Below are positions 32,512 through 44,524 of a stretch of DNA of 64,000 nucleotides, piece after piece. The DNA is taken from assembly GCA_002102555.1 (NCBI GenBank), contig MCFL01000016.1, positions 62,001 through 126,000 on the forward strand, in the 5' to 3' direction. The translations under genes and the position numbers were made by a program. A model generated the notes under the pieces. It saw only the letters and a list, made by a program, of their open reading frames with translations. It was not told the origin of the DNA and ran no database searches. The stretch's first letter is position 1. Each line of letters starts with the position of its first letter. The stretch is from Catenaria anguillulae PL171 (Eukaryota > Blastocladiomycota > Blastocladiomycetes > Blastocladiales > Catenariaceae).

Positions 32512-33231
32512 TCACCCGCCGCCTTCTTCGGCTCCTTCCTCACCGACGGCCATGTCGCTCAAAAGTCCCCGTTCCTTCCAAAATCCTTTGCCGTACGACA
32601 CTGTGATCTCAGCGCCCTTGGGAATGGTGTGATTCTTCCTCACAAACACCCCCATCCTCTGCACGCCCTTTTCGTCAACGAAATCGCGAAACTCGGCATT
32701 TGGTCCCAATCCTTGCCGCTCTGGAATTCCACGATAATCGTTGAAGAAGCGCGCCTCGTTGCCTGCAAACTCGGCGTCGACGCACACATTGCTGTTGAGT
32801 GTCAAGACGTAATCCGATGTGGAGCTGAACTGTTGGTTTGAGTACACGATGCCAATGTAGTTGACAATGTGCTGGCCCGAGGTGAGCTTCTTGGCCGCAA
32901 ACAACCCACGGTAAGGGTATGCTGGATGGTTCGGGTCATCAATGAAGCGGATCGTGACAAGAGGAGAAACTGGCATCTTGCCCTGGGCTGTTGCCGGGCG
33001 GGTGCCGTGACGGGATCGTTGATGCTCGCGAATAGGCAATGGCGCAGGGACAAGCGCACGCCGCTGATCCATTGGGACCGAGGCATCAAACTCGTATTCA
33101 GCGAGGTAAGCCACATTTTCGGGCCACACAGGACCTCGATTTGGCGGGGGTGGCCGGAGCGACCGAGTGGGCGCTGGTGTGGCGACCTTGGCTACTTTTT
33201 TGTCATTCTTTGCATTGCTTTTCTTTGGCAT
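32512..33231 (-). CDS. small SET-domain protein (putative lysine methyltransferase)
   Basis: Single-exon 239-aa protein starting MPKKSNAKNDKK with a basic N-terminus of about 40 residues. The SET core runs from GLFAAKKLTSGQHIVNYIG through SDYVLTLNSNVCVDAEFAGN, EARFFNDYRG (equivalent of the NHxC region, with NDYR instead of NHSC) and VRKNHTIPKGAEITVSYGKG, containing the (E)ITxSYG catalytic Tyr. The post-SET Cys cluster is missing. The mode resembles minimal SET proteins of protists and fungi acting on histones or other proteins. The substrate is unknown, and the NDYR variant is also found in other short SET proteins. Confidence 0.75.
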   Translation of the reverse strand: MPKKSNAKNDKKVAKVATPAPTRSLRPPPPNRGPVWPENVAYLAEYEFDASVPMDQRRALVPAPLPIREHQRSRHGTRPATAQGKMPVSPLVTIRFIDDPNHPAYPYRGLFAAKKLTSGQHIVNYIGIVYSNQQFSSTSDYVLTLNSNVCVDAEFAGNEARFFNDYRGIPERQGLGPNAEFRDFVDEKGVQRMGVFVRKNHTIPKGAEITVSYGKGFWKERGLLSDMAVGEEGAEEGGG

Positions 33232-34006
33232 GGTGGCTGCAAGTAATGTCGATTTGTGAGAACCATCGTCGGTACATGAATGTCGTTGTGATGGGTCACA
33301 AGCAATACCGCTTCCTGTGAGTGCGGCTCTTGACGTCGTTCTGCTCACACGTGATTGGTTTCCTTGCCTGACCTGATGGACATGCCGCAACAAGGAGATC
33401 AAGGCCGGCAACTCCGTTTCCCAACTCCTGGTCCTGAAAGCAAAAAGTCTTGTTGTGAAAGGGCGGGCGCAGTTCCTGGCTGCCTGCATATGACATACTC
33501 GAAACTTGGAAGCGCTGCCTTGATTGATGTCTTTGACAACCAACAGCTCGACGCGTTGAGTGCTTGGTGACGCTTCTTCCACAAGTGATATACAGATGCG
33601 AACAATTACCATGAACAAATAATCACATGAAGGAACCTCGAGCAATACATGGAATGCTATAGTATCCTCACTTTCAAGCGACATTAATTCCATAACCTCA
33701 ATCTGGATCCAACCACAAGCGTCTCCCGCGTTCAGTTACGCGAAACGACCAGCGAGAATCATTTGAGCACGGACTCACTTTCAATCCGAGCGTCCGAATA
33801 GACAATTACTCAACAAGAGTGATGGCGACACTTGGTATTCCACCACCTGTAACGGCCTCCAAAGGTTTGCCATGCTCATGTCAATGACTGAGTCGCAAGA
33901 TGTTTGTCGCTCATTTAACAGTCCCTCGGACTGCTGTGCCATCCTAGGTCATGCATCCAACCGTGACATTTCTGGCCTCAAGCATTATGAACAGACAACA
34001 CAAGCC
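33232..34006. other. divergent promoter region, SET protein / coiled-coil protein
   Basis: About 775 bp between divergent genes. No ORF with plausible composition. Nothing else recognisable. Confidence 0.4.
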
Positions 34007-35596
34007 ATGGCCATGAAGGACCGGCGGAGGCCAGCAAAGAAGAAGGCTCAGCGGGGTGTCAATCCAAACGAAGTTGCCATTCCTGACGGGCTGAAAGCGG
34101 ACGAGAAAGACAAGCTCCTCCAAGAGATCAAGGTTTGTGAGCTTCCTGTGATGACTTGTACTCTTTGGCGCAAACTCTCACATCGTGCACGCGATCCATC
34201 TCCATCAAATCGTACATGCAGAAAAAATGGCAAGCCGATTTCGGTCAGCGCATTCGATACGAGGAAGCCAACCGCGCACTCCGCGATCAAGTCACCAAAC
34301 TCACCGCCCGCGTCTCTGAGCTCGAATCTGGACCCTCCGCGAGCGGAGGACCATCTGCCGCCACGGATCCTAATGCTCCACCATCCAATCCCAAATCCAC
34401 TGCACTCGCCAACGCCCGTCAACGCAGAACAGACGCACAACTAAAGCGCGCGCTCGCTGCCGCCGGCAAACAGCTTCCGCCTGGTGCCCCAGTGCCATCC
34501 GGCATTGGTCCGCCAATGCTTGTTGGACAAGAAGACAATATTTTGCGCCAAACCAATGTGATTGTTGTCCTGACGAAACGCAACAAGGAGCTCGTTGCCG
34601 AGCGCAAAAAGCTCGAGGAGCTGGTGCATGCAAAGACACTTGTGGCCGAGGCGGAGGTGAAACGAGCCGAAAAGCTGCAGCACCAACTGGATCTCGAGCG
34701 CAACAAGGCGGTGCGTGATCGCACAAAGATCGATGGCCAGATGGTCGAGTTGCAAAAGCAAAAGGCGCAAGTGGATGAGAATGTGCGCGAGTTGCAGCGC
34801 AAGTTGGAGTACATGAGTCGAGTACGACTGGCGCTGGAGCATCAGGTGAGTGGATTAAGGGAAAAATTGGATTCGCTCATGGTGGATTACAGTGATGTGG
34901 TTACGGCAATGTGCGTTTGTCTGCATGTATGCCTGTGTGCAGGGGCGGATGAACCCGAACTAACGACGTCGCCAAACGGTGTCCATTCATGCTGACAGAC
35001 CTGACGAGGACGAGATTGGATCCCCTGGGCAGACTAGAAAGAAAATCAAAGACCCGAATGCTCCGGAATCGGATGATGGTACGCAAAACGAGCTTTTCTT
35101 AGTGGTGCCCTTCGCTGTCAAGATCCAGGCGCTTATTCCTAGTACTGCTTTTGAACTGCACACAGACAAGGTCAAGCAAGCGCGTTTGACGCTTGAATAC
35201 GAAACATGGGTAACAAAAAAGAAGGAAGAAGCCAACCACATGTATCCCGGCATGGCAGGCGCCGCCCGCAGCCGAAAGGGAACCAAAGATCCGCATCATG
35301 CAGCAGACAAGGACGCCAAGGGAGCCGCAGCCGCCGAGGAAAAGAAGCAGGCGGCCGAGGCTGCAGCCGAGCGGAAACGGCGAGAGGCAGAAGAAGAAGA
35401 AGCCCGGCAAAAGAAGGAAGCCGAGGAGCTGGCCCGATTACAAAAGGAAGCCGAGGAGCGGGAAAAGGAGCGACAACGGCTTGCCGAGGAAGAGTTGGCC
35501 AAGCAGCAAGCGGAGGAGGAGGCAAGGGCTGCGCAGGAAGCTGCCGAACGGGAGGCGGCAGAGAAAGCAAAGGGGGGAAAGAAGAAGAAGAAGTGA
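34007..35596 (+). CDS. long coiled-coil protein
   Basis: Exons 34007-34132, 34222-34910 and 34999-35596 give 470 aa. The start MAMKDRRRPAKKKAQRG is basic. KKWQADFGQRIRYEEANRAL leads into a coiled coil that is interrupted by a Pro-rich linker and resumes at VIVVLTKRNKELVAERKKLE through about residue 270. The C-terminal third is a charged single alpha-helix of Lys/Glu/Ala/Arg repeats ending in KGGKKKKK. Introns of 89 and 88 nt keep the frame. No family could be named. Composition suits a cytoskeletal, basal-body or nucleolar scaffold. Confidence 0.7.
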
Positions 35597-36239
35597 GCTG
35601 AGAGGTTGGCGGGGTTCATGGCTGATTTGTGCTGTGTTGACGTGCGCTGAGGGTCGGACGCTTGCCAGCGTCAGCCAGCCGAATGTGGAACGGCTGCTTC
35701 ACTCTCGCCTACATAGCACGAGATAGAATTAGTGTCTCCTTCATGCGCCATCACACCTGTAAATGCTGCTAGCGTCTCACCGCTTCCTCGCTTGTTGGTT
35801 CGTCTTATGTTTTGTTCTCGCATTGGGTCTATCTATACGCATCCAAAGTTATTCATTCGAAGAATGGGTTAGGATAGCGATAGGCACTGCAGTGTTTCCG
35901 GCCGTGTTGCTGTTCTCACTGGTCCTGGGCCACCAAAGGTACACTGAAACGCGTTCCGTTGAATTGAGGTTGTGCTTCATCGATGAGCAGGCATGTAAAC
36001 ATTAACATGTAGACACATCTATGCATGCTCTGCACCGGGCAGCCACATCAGCGTTCGCTTAAAACTCTGTGCAATTCGGTGCCCGAGACGTCCAGTGTTG
36101 AATCCTTCGCGAATACATTGACCGATTCGAATCCATTATCCGTCTCGTGTTGTCGTCGTGTCGTCCTGAGTACGACTCCTCCAACCCCTGGCGCCAGCAC
36201 CATTTGACTGAGGGCGGGCCGATCGGCACACAAGCAGAC
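35597..36239. other. intergenic region, coiled-coil protein / VASP
   Basis: About 640 bp. It contains one short hydrophobic ORF at 35763-36005 (listed separately); otherwise featureless. Confidence 0.35.
35763..36005 (+). CDS. possible small two-helix membrane protein
   Basis: An 80-aa ORF from ATG with two hydrophobic segments (FLACWFVLCFVLALGLSI and IAIGTAVFPAVLLFSLVLG) and a polar tail. The hydrophobic hairpin is unusual for a chance ORF, but there is no recognised family. It could also be read as the first exon of a longer gene, with a possible donor at AAG|GTACAC (about 35938). Confidence 0.3.
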   Translation: MLLASHRFLACWFVLCFVLALGLSIRIQSYSFEEWVRIAIGTAVFPAVLLFSLVLGHQRYTETRSVELRLCFIDEQACKH

Positions 36240-38064
36240 ATGGCCGAAGTGAGTGTTGCTCGCGCTCGGGCGCAGGTGCTGCGCGTCGACAATGGCCAGT
36301 GGGCTCCCATGGTCCCCGGCGCCGTGTTCGTGGACGTGTACCAAACCCAAGCACCAACACTTTCCGCTTCATCGCGTACGATCCAAGCCGCCAGTGTATC
36401 TTGAACGCGGCCATCCCGGGAACGGGTACATCCAACGCTTCATTCAAGCCCGTGTCTGCGAGTTTCTACAATTACCAAGACCCTGCGTCGAGGTTGGCAT
36501 TGGGCTTCAACTTTCCCGATGCGAATGAGGCAAGCGTGTTTGCCGACAAGCTGAGCAAGGTCTTGGATGGATCGTTCGTCAAGGGCAATGCTGCCGGTGC
36601 TCCAGTGCCCCCGCCAGCAAGTCCGATTCCGCCCACACCGCCGCAAGCCGTACGCACTTTCTTGCGCGATCAGACGTTGTTGGAACAATCTCACTCACAA
36701 ATACACTTCATTTGACACAATGCTCAGAAAGCTGCTCCTGCACCACCTCCGGTTCCACAGGCGCCACAAGCACCACAAGCACCCCCGGCGCCCCCGGCAC
36801 CACCTCAACCCGTGCGTCATTCTTTCAACAGTGCCTCAAGCATCATGGCCAACTCACATTCGGAGCCTCTATCGTACCAGAAAACTGCACCTGCTCCGCC
36901 GCCTGCACCTCCCGCGCCTCCGACAGTCAATTCTGCTCCCGCTCCGCCAGCACCGGTGCGAAAATGTTCATCCAATCCCTTTGGAAAACCTGGTTTGCTC
37001 ATAAACATGACCCCGCGTGCTGTGTAGCCGGCGCCTCCTGCGCCGCCCGCCGCACCACCCAAGACCGCGTCTGGTCCTCCGCCCCCTCCAGTACGCGTTT
37101 GCTTTGCTCCTATGCCAGGTTGCTCTTTGGCTGTAAGGTGCTGATGCTTCGTGTGACGCCTTGAATCAGCCTGCACCGCCTGTTGCTTCAAGTGGGCCAC
37201 CGGCACCACCCGCACCACCCGCCCCACCGGCGCCACCTGCTGCACCCGTACGGACTTGAATTGACTGTTGTGTGGTTGCCTGCCTTTGTTTCGAGACTGA
37301 ACATGGAATGATTGCTCTTGCAGCCTGCGCCAAAGCCTCCTACATCTGCAGGCGGCCCGCCTCCACCCCCGCCTCCGCCCCCGCCCCCCGCACCGTCGAC
37401 TGACGCGTCCAGCGAATCCACCGACAATGCGACCAATCCAATCGCAGCCCAACTTGGCCAAGTCAAGTTGCGCAAACGCGAATCCAATTCGGACTCTGCT
37501 TCTCCCTCTGCGCCAAGTCCACCGCCTGTGCCGTCACCAACCTCACCAGCTGCGCCACCCGCAGCGCCGCCCGCAAAGAAGGCATCCATGTCGGGCATGT
37601 CCATGATGGACGAGCTTGCAATGAAGGCAAAGAATCGCGCGGCCGCAGCGGCCGCAGCTGCGGCCAGCAAATCAGACGTGACGAGTGCAGACCCGGCGCC
37701 GTCGCCGAGCCCTTCGCCCACAAAGTCTTCGGCCAGCGGCGTCAATGTGCACCGGTCCATGTCGACGACGCAGCAGCAGAGAGGCAGTGTCAACAATTTG
37801 ACGCGTGCTGGAAGTGGGTCAGTCGGGCCAGGCGCTGGAGGCGATTCGCCCTCATCAGCGGGTGGAGTTAACAAGACTGGCGGAAATGCGGCGAACGTGT
37901 CGGCGGCGCAGTTGGAGGCATGGAAGAATGAGATTGTGCAGGCTGTCAAGGATGAGTTACAGGCATTCAAAGACGAGTTGTTCAAGGATTTGACTGAGCT
38001 GGTTAGAAGCCAGGGCGGCAAGGAGGCTGGAGGGAAAGGTGGACCGACCGGAATGAAAGCATGA
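36240..38064 (+). CDS. Ena/VASP-like actin regulator (EVH1, Pro-rich, EVH2-type tail)
   Basis: Exons 36240-36649, 36728-36811, 36881-36955, 37028-37090, 37170-37247 and 37324-38064. With one A restored at 36343-36346 they give 483 aa. The N-terminal EVH1 domain reads VLRVDNGQWAPMVPG, AVFVDVY, NPSTNTFRFIAYD, FYNYQDPASRLALGFNF and VFADKLSKVL. A proline-rich region spread over exons 2-6 (profilin/SH3 ligands) follows. The segment AAQLGQVKLRKRES resembles the G-actin-binding block of VASP. The last 40 residues (WKNEIVQAVKDELQAFKDEL) look like the tetramerisation coiled coil. Ena/VASP proteins elongate actin barbed ends in protrusions. Exons 2-5 are all 63-84 nt, phase 0 and Pro-rich, suggesting exon duplication. 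The last exon also has an Ala run. Confidence 0.85.
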
Positions 38065-38373
38065 GACGCTTGTGCAAAGTCGAAATGAGGTTGGGCGGCT
38101 GTTGGCCTTGCGCTGTTGTCTTGTTTTAAATCGTCCTTTTGGGCGAGATCCTCTCCTGCCATGTTCTGTCATTCTTTCCGATATCGTTTCTATGCAATCT
38201 ACTGTCTGGCCGCGGCAATCATTGGAACGGAAGCGAATCGAGCGTTCCCACACTTTAGTAAACCCTTCAGACATTGGATCGATTGTTACATTGGTCAAAA
38301 ACAATTCTACATTACAAAGATGCGTCTAGATTTCCCTTGCGTCACCAACCACCATGTCTATCCAAGGCGCAAG
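38065..38373. other. convergent 3' gap, VASP / ABC transporter
   Basis: About 310 bp between convergent stops. No feature seen. Confidence 0.4.
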
Positions 38374-41300
38374 CTACCTTCTCGGAGTCGTAACCCACTC
38401 CTCGGCATCTCTCACCTTGGCCTCATGTCTCTCCCAACTCTTTCTCGCAACCACCCACAACTGCGCGCTGACCTCGGGTCCCATCTCCTCCACCATGGAC
38501 TTGAACACGCCGACCGCGCCTCCGCCTCTGGCCAAAGTCGCCCCGCCCAACATGAGCAGCTGATACGGATGCCCAAACTCGACTACTTGCCCCTTGTCCA
38601 CGACCAGCACCTTATCATACGTCATGATGCTGGCCAGCCGGTGCGCAATAGTGATGACAAGCGTGTCATGCGGGACCTGCGTGTGCAGCGTGTGCTGGAT
38701 GAGTTCATCTGAAGCATGGTCGACATTTGCGGCTGCTTCATCGCAAATGAGGATTCGGGCGTTACGGAGGAGAGCGCGGGCAAGGCACAGCAGCTGGCGC
38801 GAGCCGACTGACCAATTGGATCCGCCGTCGTCAACCGGCGCATCGAGTTGCCCGTCAAGTGCCGTCACCATGGGTTTGAGACCGACGCGGTCGAGCGAGT
38901 CCCACAGGGCATGGTCAGAGTACGTGTTCCACGGATCGAGATTCTACAAAATCGTGTCATCAGCAAGGGACAGCAAGTCGTATCGAACGAGGGTCGAAGA
39001 AAAAGGGATTGGCACGAACCGAGCGAACAGTGCCATGGAACAAGAATGGGCTTTGCGGGATGATGGCAAGTTGCTTTCGGTACTCGATGATGTCGAGTGA
39101 AGAAGAGGCCACGCCATCGAGGTAAATCTCACCTTGGATCGGGTACATTTTGAAGAGGGCTTGCACAAACGACGATTTGCCGGCGCCCGTACGTCTATGT
39201 CACATGGTCAAGTAGGTGTCAACAAAGAACCGCAAGAAGGTTAAACAGAAAACAAGGAAGCCGTATGTACCCAACAATACCAATCCGCTCACCCGACTTG
39301 AACTCGAGATTCCACCCCTTGAGTACGGGTGGCAAAGTGGGCTTGTAGCGCATCGACATGTCCTGCACCAGAACATTGCTCGTCTGCGGCCACCCCTTTG
39401 GCGGCTGCTTGTTGGTGCTGCCCACCGCCGCCAAATCGCTCGTTGCGGCAGCTGCAAATGCAGTTGGCATCTCGATTCCGTCGACTTGCTTGGTGTACTT
39501 GCTCGGTGGCACCGCCTCGCCCGGCAAATCACAATACTGATGCATGCGCTCGACACACACCATGAGCACCTCTGCCTCGACCGACTGCCTTGTTGCAAAC
39601 TGTAGGACACGATTCATTTGCAATGCATACGTGAGCGCCAAACCAACCAAACTGGGCGCCAGCTCGGAAAATTCGGCAACGGCAACGGCTACCAGACCAG
39701 CAATCAAAATGAACCCGGCCAGCAACAAATCGAGCCGCACGGCAATCCACCGGGTTACACCCTGCAAATCTAACACGGCACGCGAGTTGCCGTCAATCAG
39801 CGCCAAAAACTTTCTGGTGAACGCCTCACGGGCATTCATGGCCCGAAGCACTGGCAATGCATCGAGCGACTCGCTCAAGTGTGCGTAAATGGGCGACCGC
39901 GTTGTCGATTCGAGCCGCTTGAGGCGGCGGTTGGTCGCAATGTACGACGAGCGGATGCGCCAAAAGATGAACACGAGCACGGGAAGCGACAGTGCAACCC
40001 AGGGGAGCACCATGAGCACAACGGCAATGGAGCCAAGAATCAAAAACATGAGTTGGACGAGGTTGAAAAACAGCGAAGGCAATGTCTCGTCCACTTGCGA
40101 CTGGTCCTTGGCAAATCGGTTGAGAATCTGACCAGTTGGCCGGTCGACAAACCACGCCAGGGGGGCATCGAGGACACGCTGCAGCATTTCGACGCTGGCC
40201 ACTCGACTTGCATTGAGCAGCATGGAGAATGCCACCACGGCGCGTAGCATACCAACGGCGACAGCGGCAACGACCAGCCCGGCAAACCATGACATGTGGA
40301 ACGTATCGGAAGATTGCAACTGGGTGGGGCCTCGCACCCATTGCGCGAGGAACCAGTCGGCGCCAATAGCGAGTGCTTGGCCGAGAATCATAAGGAAAAG
40401 GCACATGACCAAGGTTGCGAGCGGCGTGGGCGAGATGAAGAAGCGAATGTACGTGGACCAGGGTACTGAGCCAATTGCTGATTGTTCGTCTTGAGCTTGC
40501 GATGTTGGAGAATGCGAAAGGAACTTGGCCGTTTCCGGGGTTGCTGCCGTGGTCGGACTCGCCGCCGTTCCTGTCGTCACGGCCGTCGCAATGGTGCCCG
40601 TCCTCGTTGATGGCGCCAGACTCCTGACCGAAGCTGCATCGGATCTGGCTGCCGCCAGAGACGACATGAAGGACGCCGTTCCAGCCACGGACCGAATCGA
40701 AACATACTTGTCGGCGCCTTGCTGCTGCTGTTGCTGTTGGACCCGATGCTTGTCCTCCCACTCGGCCACCGTCGGCAACCACCCGCCCCTGCCCGGCTTC
40801 GCCGCCCTTGCCACTACCTCGTCCCACGTTCCCTGCAACTGACTTCACCCTGCACTTCAACCACAACCACTTGATCACATTGCCTGGCCAGCGCCAACGA
40901 ATGCGTGACAATGACCTTTGTCGCCCCCGACCACCCTCCTTGCACCACCTTGTCAAACACCTTGCGCGCCACCTTTGCATCCAGCGCCGCAAACACATCG
41001 TCCGTGACGAGCACCTGCGGCCGCGCATACACGGCCCTGGCCAGCCCGATGCGTGCGCGTTGCCCACCAGACAATTGCACGCCGCGCTCGCCAACCCTCG
41101 TATCCAACCCGTTGGGCCACATTTGCAGATCCGGCCCAAGGTCGCACATGTCAATGACACGATCGAGCCACGGGCCATCGAGCGGCAAACCAAACAGGAT
41201 GTTTTCTTGCACTGTGCCCGACATGAGCCAGGGGGTTTGTGGCGCGTACCCAATTGACAAGCCCGCCAGCATGTGCGGTGCTTTGGCATGCGTCAGCGAC

Positions 41301-43099
41301 GGCATTTCGCCCAGCAGGGCGCTCAGCAGCGACGACTTGCCGGACCCGACGGGGCCAATGATGGCCATGGACGTGCCCGGTGCAGCAAAAGGCGCGATAC
41401 GTCTAGGACAAAGTCGGTCGATGGTGTTGGAATTGCTGTGGAGGCCATGGTCGACGACGACGTCGTGGGCCAAGTGAATCGCGCATTCTCGAGCACGAGC
41501 GGCTGATCCAAGACCTTTGACCCGGATCCCGATTCGACAACATCGCGTTCGTCCTGTGCCAAAAACGCGGCAATTCGCCCGAGCGACACGCGGCCCTCGG
41601 AAACGGCCTTGAATCCCTTGGGTAAGAAAGTGGCGAGTGTCAAGCGCAGGATGGCAAACAGGGACAGCGAAACAAACAGTTGCGAGGGCAAGAGCGGAAT
41701 GTTGGCGAGGAAACAAGTGCCGTACGTGACGAGCGAAATGACCATCATGAAGCTAAAGAAGGACGCCTCGAGAATGGCATCGAGCGTGGCGGCGCGTGAC
41801 AGGCCATGCAGTTCGTGTGTGCGGAGATCCGTGACTTGTGCCGTGAAGGGCTGTTGCCACGAGTTGCTGTGTCATGAATAAAGTCAGATATTTCTGTTGC
41901 GAATTGCAAACACAGTATGCGGAACGTACAATTTTACGACGGCGATTCCTTGCACCAGATCCGTCATCAGCCGAACCCGCGCGTCCCTCCACTTGACCGT
42001 CTTGCTCCGCGCCTGCTGGTACATGCGCCCAAACCACTGCTGCTGAACAACCATGAGGGCAATCACAGCTAAACCGACGAGCCCAGGCCACCCGAGTTCG
42101 CGATACAACCAATACGCGCACACGAGCGTCTCGAAAGGCGCCAAATACAACTGATGGCCGTGGACATTCAATGCATCGAGAATGGCAGTATCATTTGAAA
42201 GCAAGTTGACGACAACGCCCGGCGAAATGGAATGCGACGGCATGCGAAGGGATTTGGCAAACACGGCCGCCATGAGCGACGTGCGCATTTTGGCGGCGGT
42301 GAATTGGGTGAGGAAACCATAATTGTGGCGGAAGAGCGCATGGATCCCCGTGGCACCTGCGAGCAAGAGGACCCACAAGATGCCCATACCCAGGGGCGAG
42401 TAAGGAATCGGTGTTGCGGGGGAGGCAAGTTCGGCGGCTTGATTTGTTTGAAAGTGCTGGACAACCAACCCGAGCGTTACGGCTTCGGCAAGCTTGATGC
42501 CAATCTCCAAAAAGCCAACCAGGCCGGCAATTGCAAGCTCGGTCGAATGCACGCGGACCAGCGTCCACATGATCCTGGCCTTTTGTGGCCCAAGGGTTGC
42601 CAATTCGGTGGCCCACGCTGAGTCGAATGCGGTAGCGGTTGCCTGCGCCGTCGCTGTGCGTGGCACGGCGTGCATATTGGACGGATCAATGGCGTCGCCG
42701 AGAGCAATGAGCGGGTTGACCCACGAGAACATGAGGCGATTGTACGAGTACCAGGGTTGCGTATCGAGCGGGGACGGAGCAAGTGCGAAAGCTGCGTCAT
42801 CTTGAGCCGGAGAGGGAGCGATCTAATGGGCGGCCAGATTGCTTGGCATCGGACAAGTGTGTTGCCGAGGAGGTGGTTGCAAGGACGGCTGAGGATGACG
42901 ACGATGACGGCGGGCCGTCGTGGTCCTGATCTTGATACAGCGGCTGGAAATCTTGGCGAGGAGTGAAGCGGCCGAGGGCGAGGGCCTCGTAGGGACTGCC
43001 ATCGCCGGCTCCAGTCCCTGACCCGGAACCGGTGCTGGAGGCTGGGGCCAAGGCCAAGGCTGCAGCCGCGGGGGAAGCTGACTGCGAGGGCGACGGCAT
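38374..43099 (-). CDS. ABCC (MRP)-type full ABC transporter
   Basis: Order: Ser/Gly-rich N-terminus (ATG 43097-43099), TMD1 from MFSWVNPLIALGDAI, NBD1 (IIGPVGSGKSSLLSALLGEM; ERGVQLSGGQRARIGLARA; VLVTDDVFAALD), linker with QQQQQQQ, TMD2 (GADWFLAQWVRG; RPTGQILNRFAKDQSQVDE), NBD2 (RTGAGKSSFVQALFKM; SVGSRQLLCLARALL; ILICDEAAANVDHASDELIQ). No TMD0 is seen. The first NBD has Asp after the Walker B Asp, and the second has the normal Glu, the asymmetric ABCC pattern. NBD2's signature has Ser in place of the usual Gln (SVGxRQ). Such pumps export glutathione conjugates, bile-salt-like anions or metals, at vacuole or plasma membrane. Introns are near 38945-39020, 39198-39290 and 41870-41935. Apparent one-base losses lie near 40840 and 41392, and the frame also changes near 42823-42890. 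Confidence 0.9.
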
Positions 43100-43514
43100 G
43101 GCGGGGTGTAGCGTTGCGTGAATTGGGTTGAATAGGCAGGCAAAAGGAGAAGAAATTGCTCATAGACACTTGCACATGCTCATTATGAATACTGCATTTC
43201 ATCGATAAATATCGGCAAGCAGCAGCAGCGGCAACAGCGGCGGTCTGGAAAGTGTGGATTGTGCACGAGACAAGATCCGCGGATCAGTGCCACTCTCGAC
43301 CAGACCCAGAGACGGGTCACGTGACTGTGAGTGAGCGAGCACGCGTTCGCACTGCCTTGCATTTCCCATCTCGCCTTGCATCTGCCGCTTGCCATTGCAA
43401 TCCTGATCCCGCTCGACCGTATGTATTGCTGACCACGTCCACCTCGCATGTATACATGTACACAAACCGGAACGCAATCCGCTCACTCCATCCCAAATCC
43501 ATCACACTGCCACC
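43100..43514. other. divergent promoter, ABC transporter / MRT4
   Basis: About 415 bp between divergent starts. No feature seen besides a short CAG run at about 43216. Confidence 0.4.
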
Positions 43515-44377
43515 ATGCCAAAGTCCAAGCGCCAACGTGTCGTCCACCTGACCCAAACCTCCAAAGTGGGCCGCCCCGCCAAGTCGGCGCTCGTCGACAA
43601 GGTGCGCGCCGCGTGCGACGCCTACTCGTCCATCTACGTCTTCTCGGTCACCAACATGCGCAACTCGTCGCTCAAGACGTTGCGCGACGAGTTTGCCGAC
43701 GACTCGCGCTTCCTCATGGGCAAGGTCAAGGTCCTTGCAAAGGCTCTGGGCGAGGATGCTGCCGAAGAGTACCTCGACTCGCTCCACTTGCTCACGCAGC
43801 GCGTCAAGGGCCAAGTCGGCCTCTTGTTCACCAACCGCGACAACAAGGCCATGGTGGAGCACTTTAAGAAGTACTCTGTCCCGGATTACGCCCGCGCAGG
43901 CAATGTCGCCACAGAGACCATTGTGTTGCCCGAGGGCCCGTGACCAGGGGACATGACAATGAAAAGTTCCCGCACAACATGGAGCCGCAGTTGCGCAAGT
44001 TGGGCTTGCCCACAAAGTTGGACAAGGGTGTTGTGACGCTGTTGCGCGAGTACACCGTGTGCGAGCAGGGTAAGGTGTTGAACGCGGATCAGGCTCAGCT
44101 TCTCGTACGTCCTTACATTCACGGTGTTTTTTCTTTTTCTCGAGTTCTCCGTTACTCACTTGATCGATCGATCCTTGACTCCCCCCAACAGAAACTCTTT
44201 TACCACCAACAAGCGCACTTCCGGCTCTTTTTCCTCGCATACTACGACAAGGCCGCCGCAAAGGTGCACGACCTCACGGCAGAGTTCCCACAGGCCGTGG
44301 ATGCGGCTGAGAATGGCGGCATTGTCAATGGCAATGCAAGCGACGACGACGAGGATGTGGACACGATGGACGAGTAA
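43515..44377 (+). CDS. MRT4: ribosome assembly factor Mrt4
   Basis: Exons 43515-44104 and 44192-44377. With one G restored at 43938-43941 they give 258 aa. MPKSKRQRVVHLTQTSKVGR, IYVFSVTNMRNSSLKTLRDE, FLMGKVKVLAKALGED and LFTNRDNKAMVEHFKKY, then FPHNMEPQLRKLGLPTKLDK and GVVTLLREYTVCEQGKVLNA, are the L10/P0-like domain of Mrt4. The C-terminus is acidic (DDDEDVDTMDE). Mrt4 occupies the P0 site on nuclear pre-60S particles and is exchanged for P0 before translation. The break after PEGP must be joined to VTRGHDNEKFPHN. Confidence 0.92.
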
Positions 44378-44524
44378 ATTTAACAGCAATGGCGTGTGTG
44401 GCTTTTGTGTATAGCTTTTCTTGACCTTGTTTCTCTCTTTCCTCCCCCGTTTTCCATTTTTCTTTCTTGTTATGTACACATAAATCCACTTGCAAATCCA
44501 TTCTTGAAGCGTCCTTCCTCTCCA

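Noticed and set aside
39826-41289. 487-codon minus ORF inside the ABC transporter
   Set aside because: Out-of-frame shadow of TMD2/NBD1; only the sense frame has ABC motifs.
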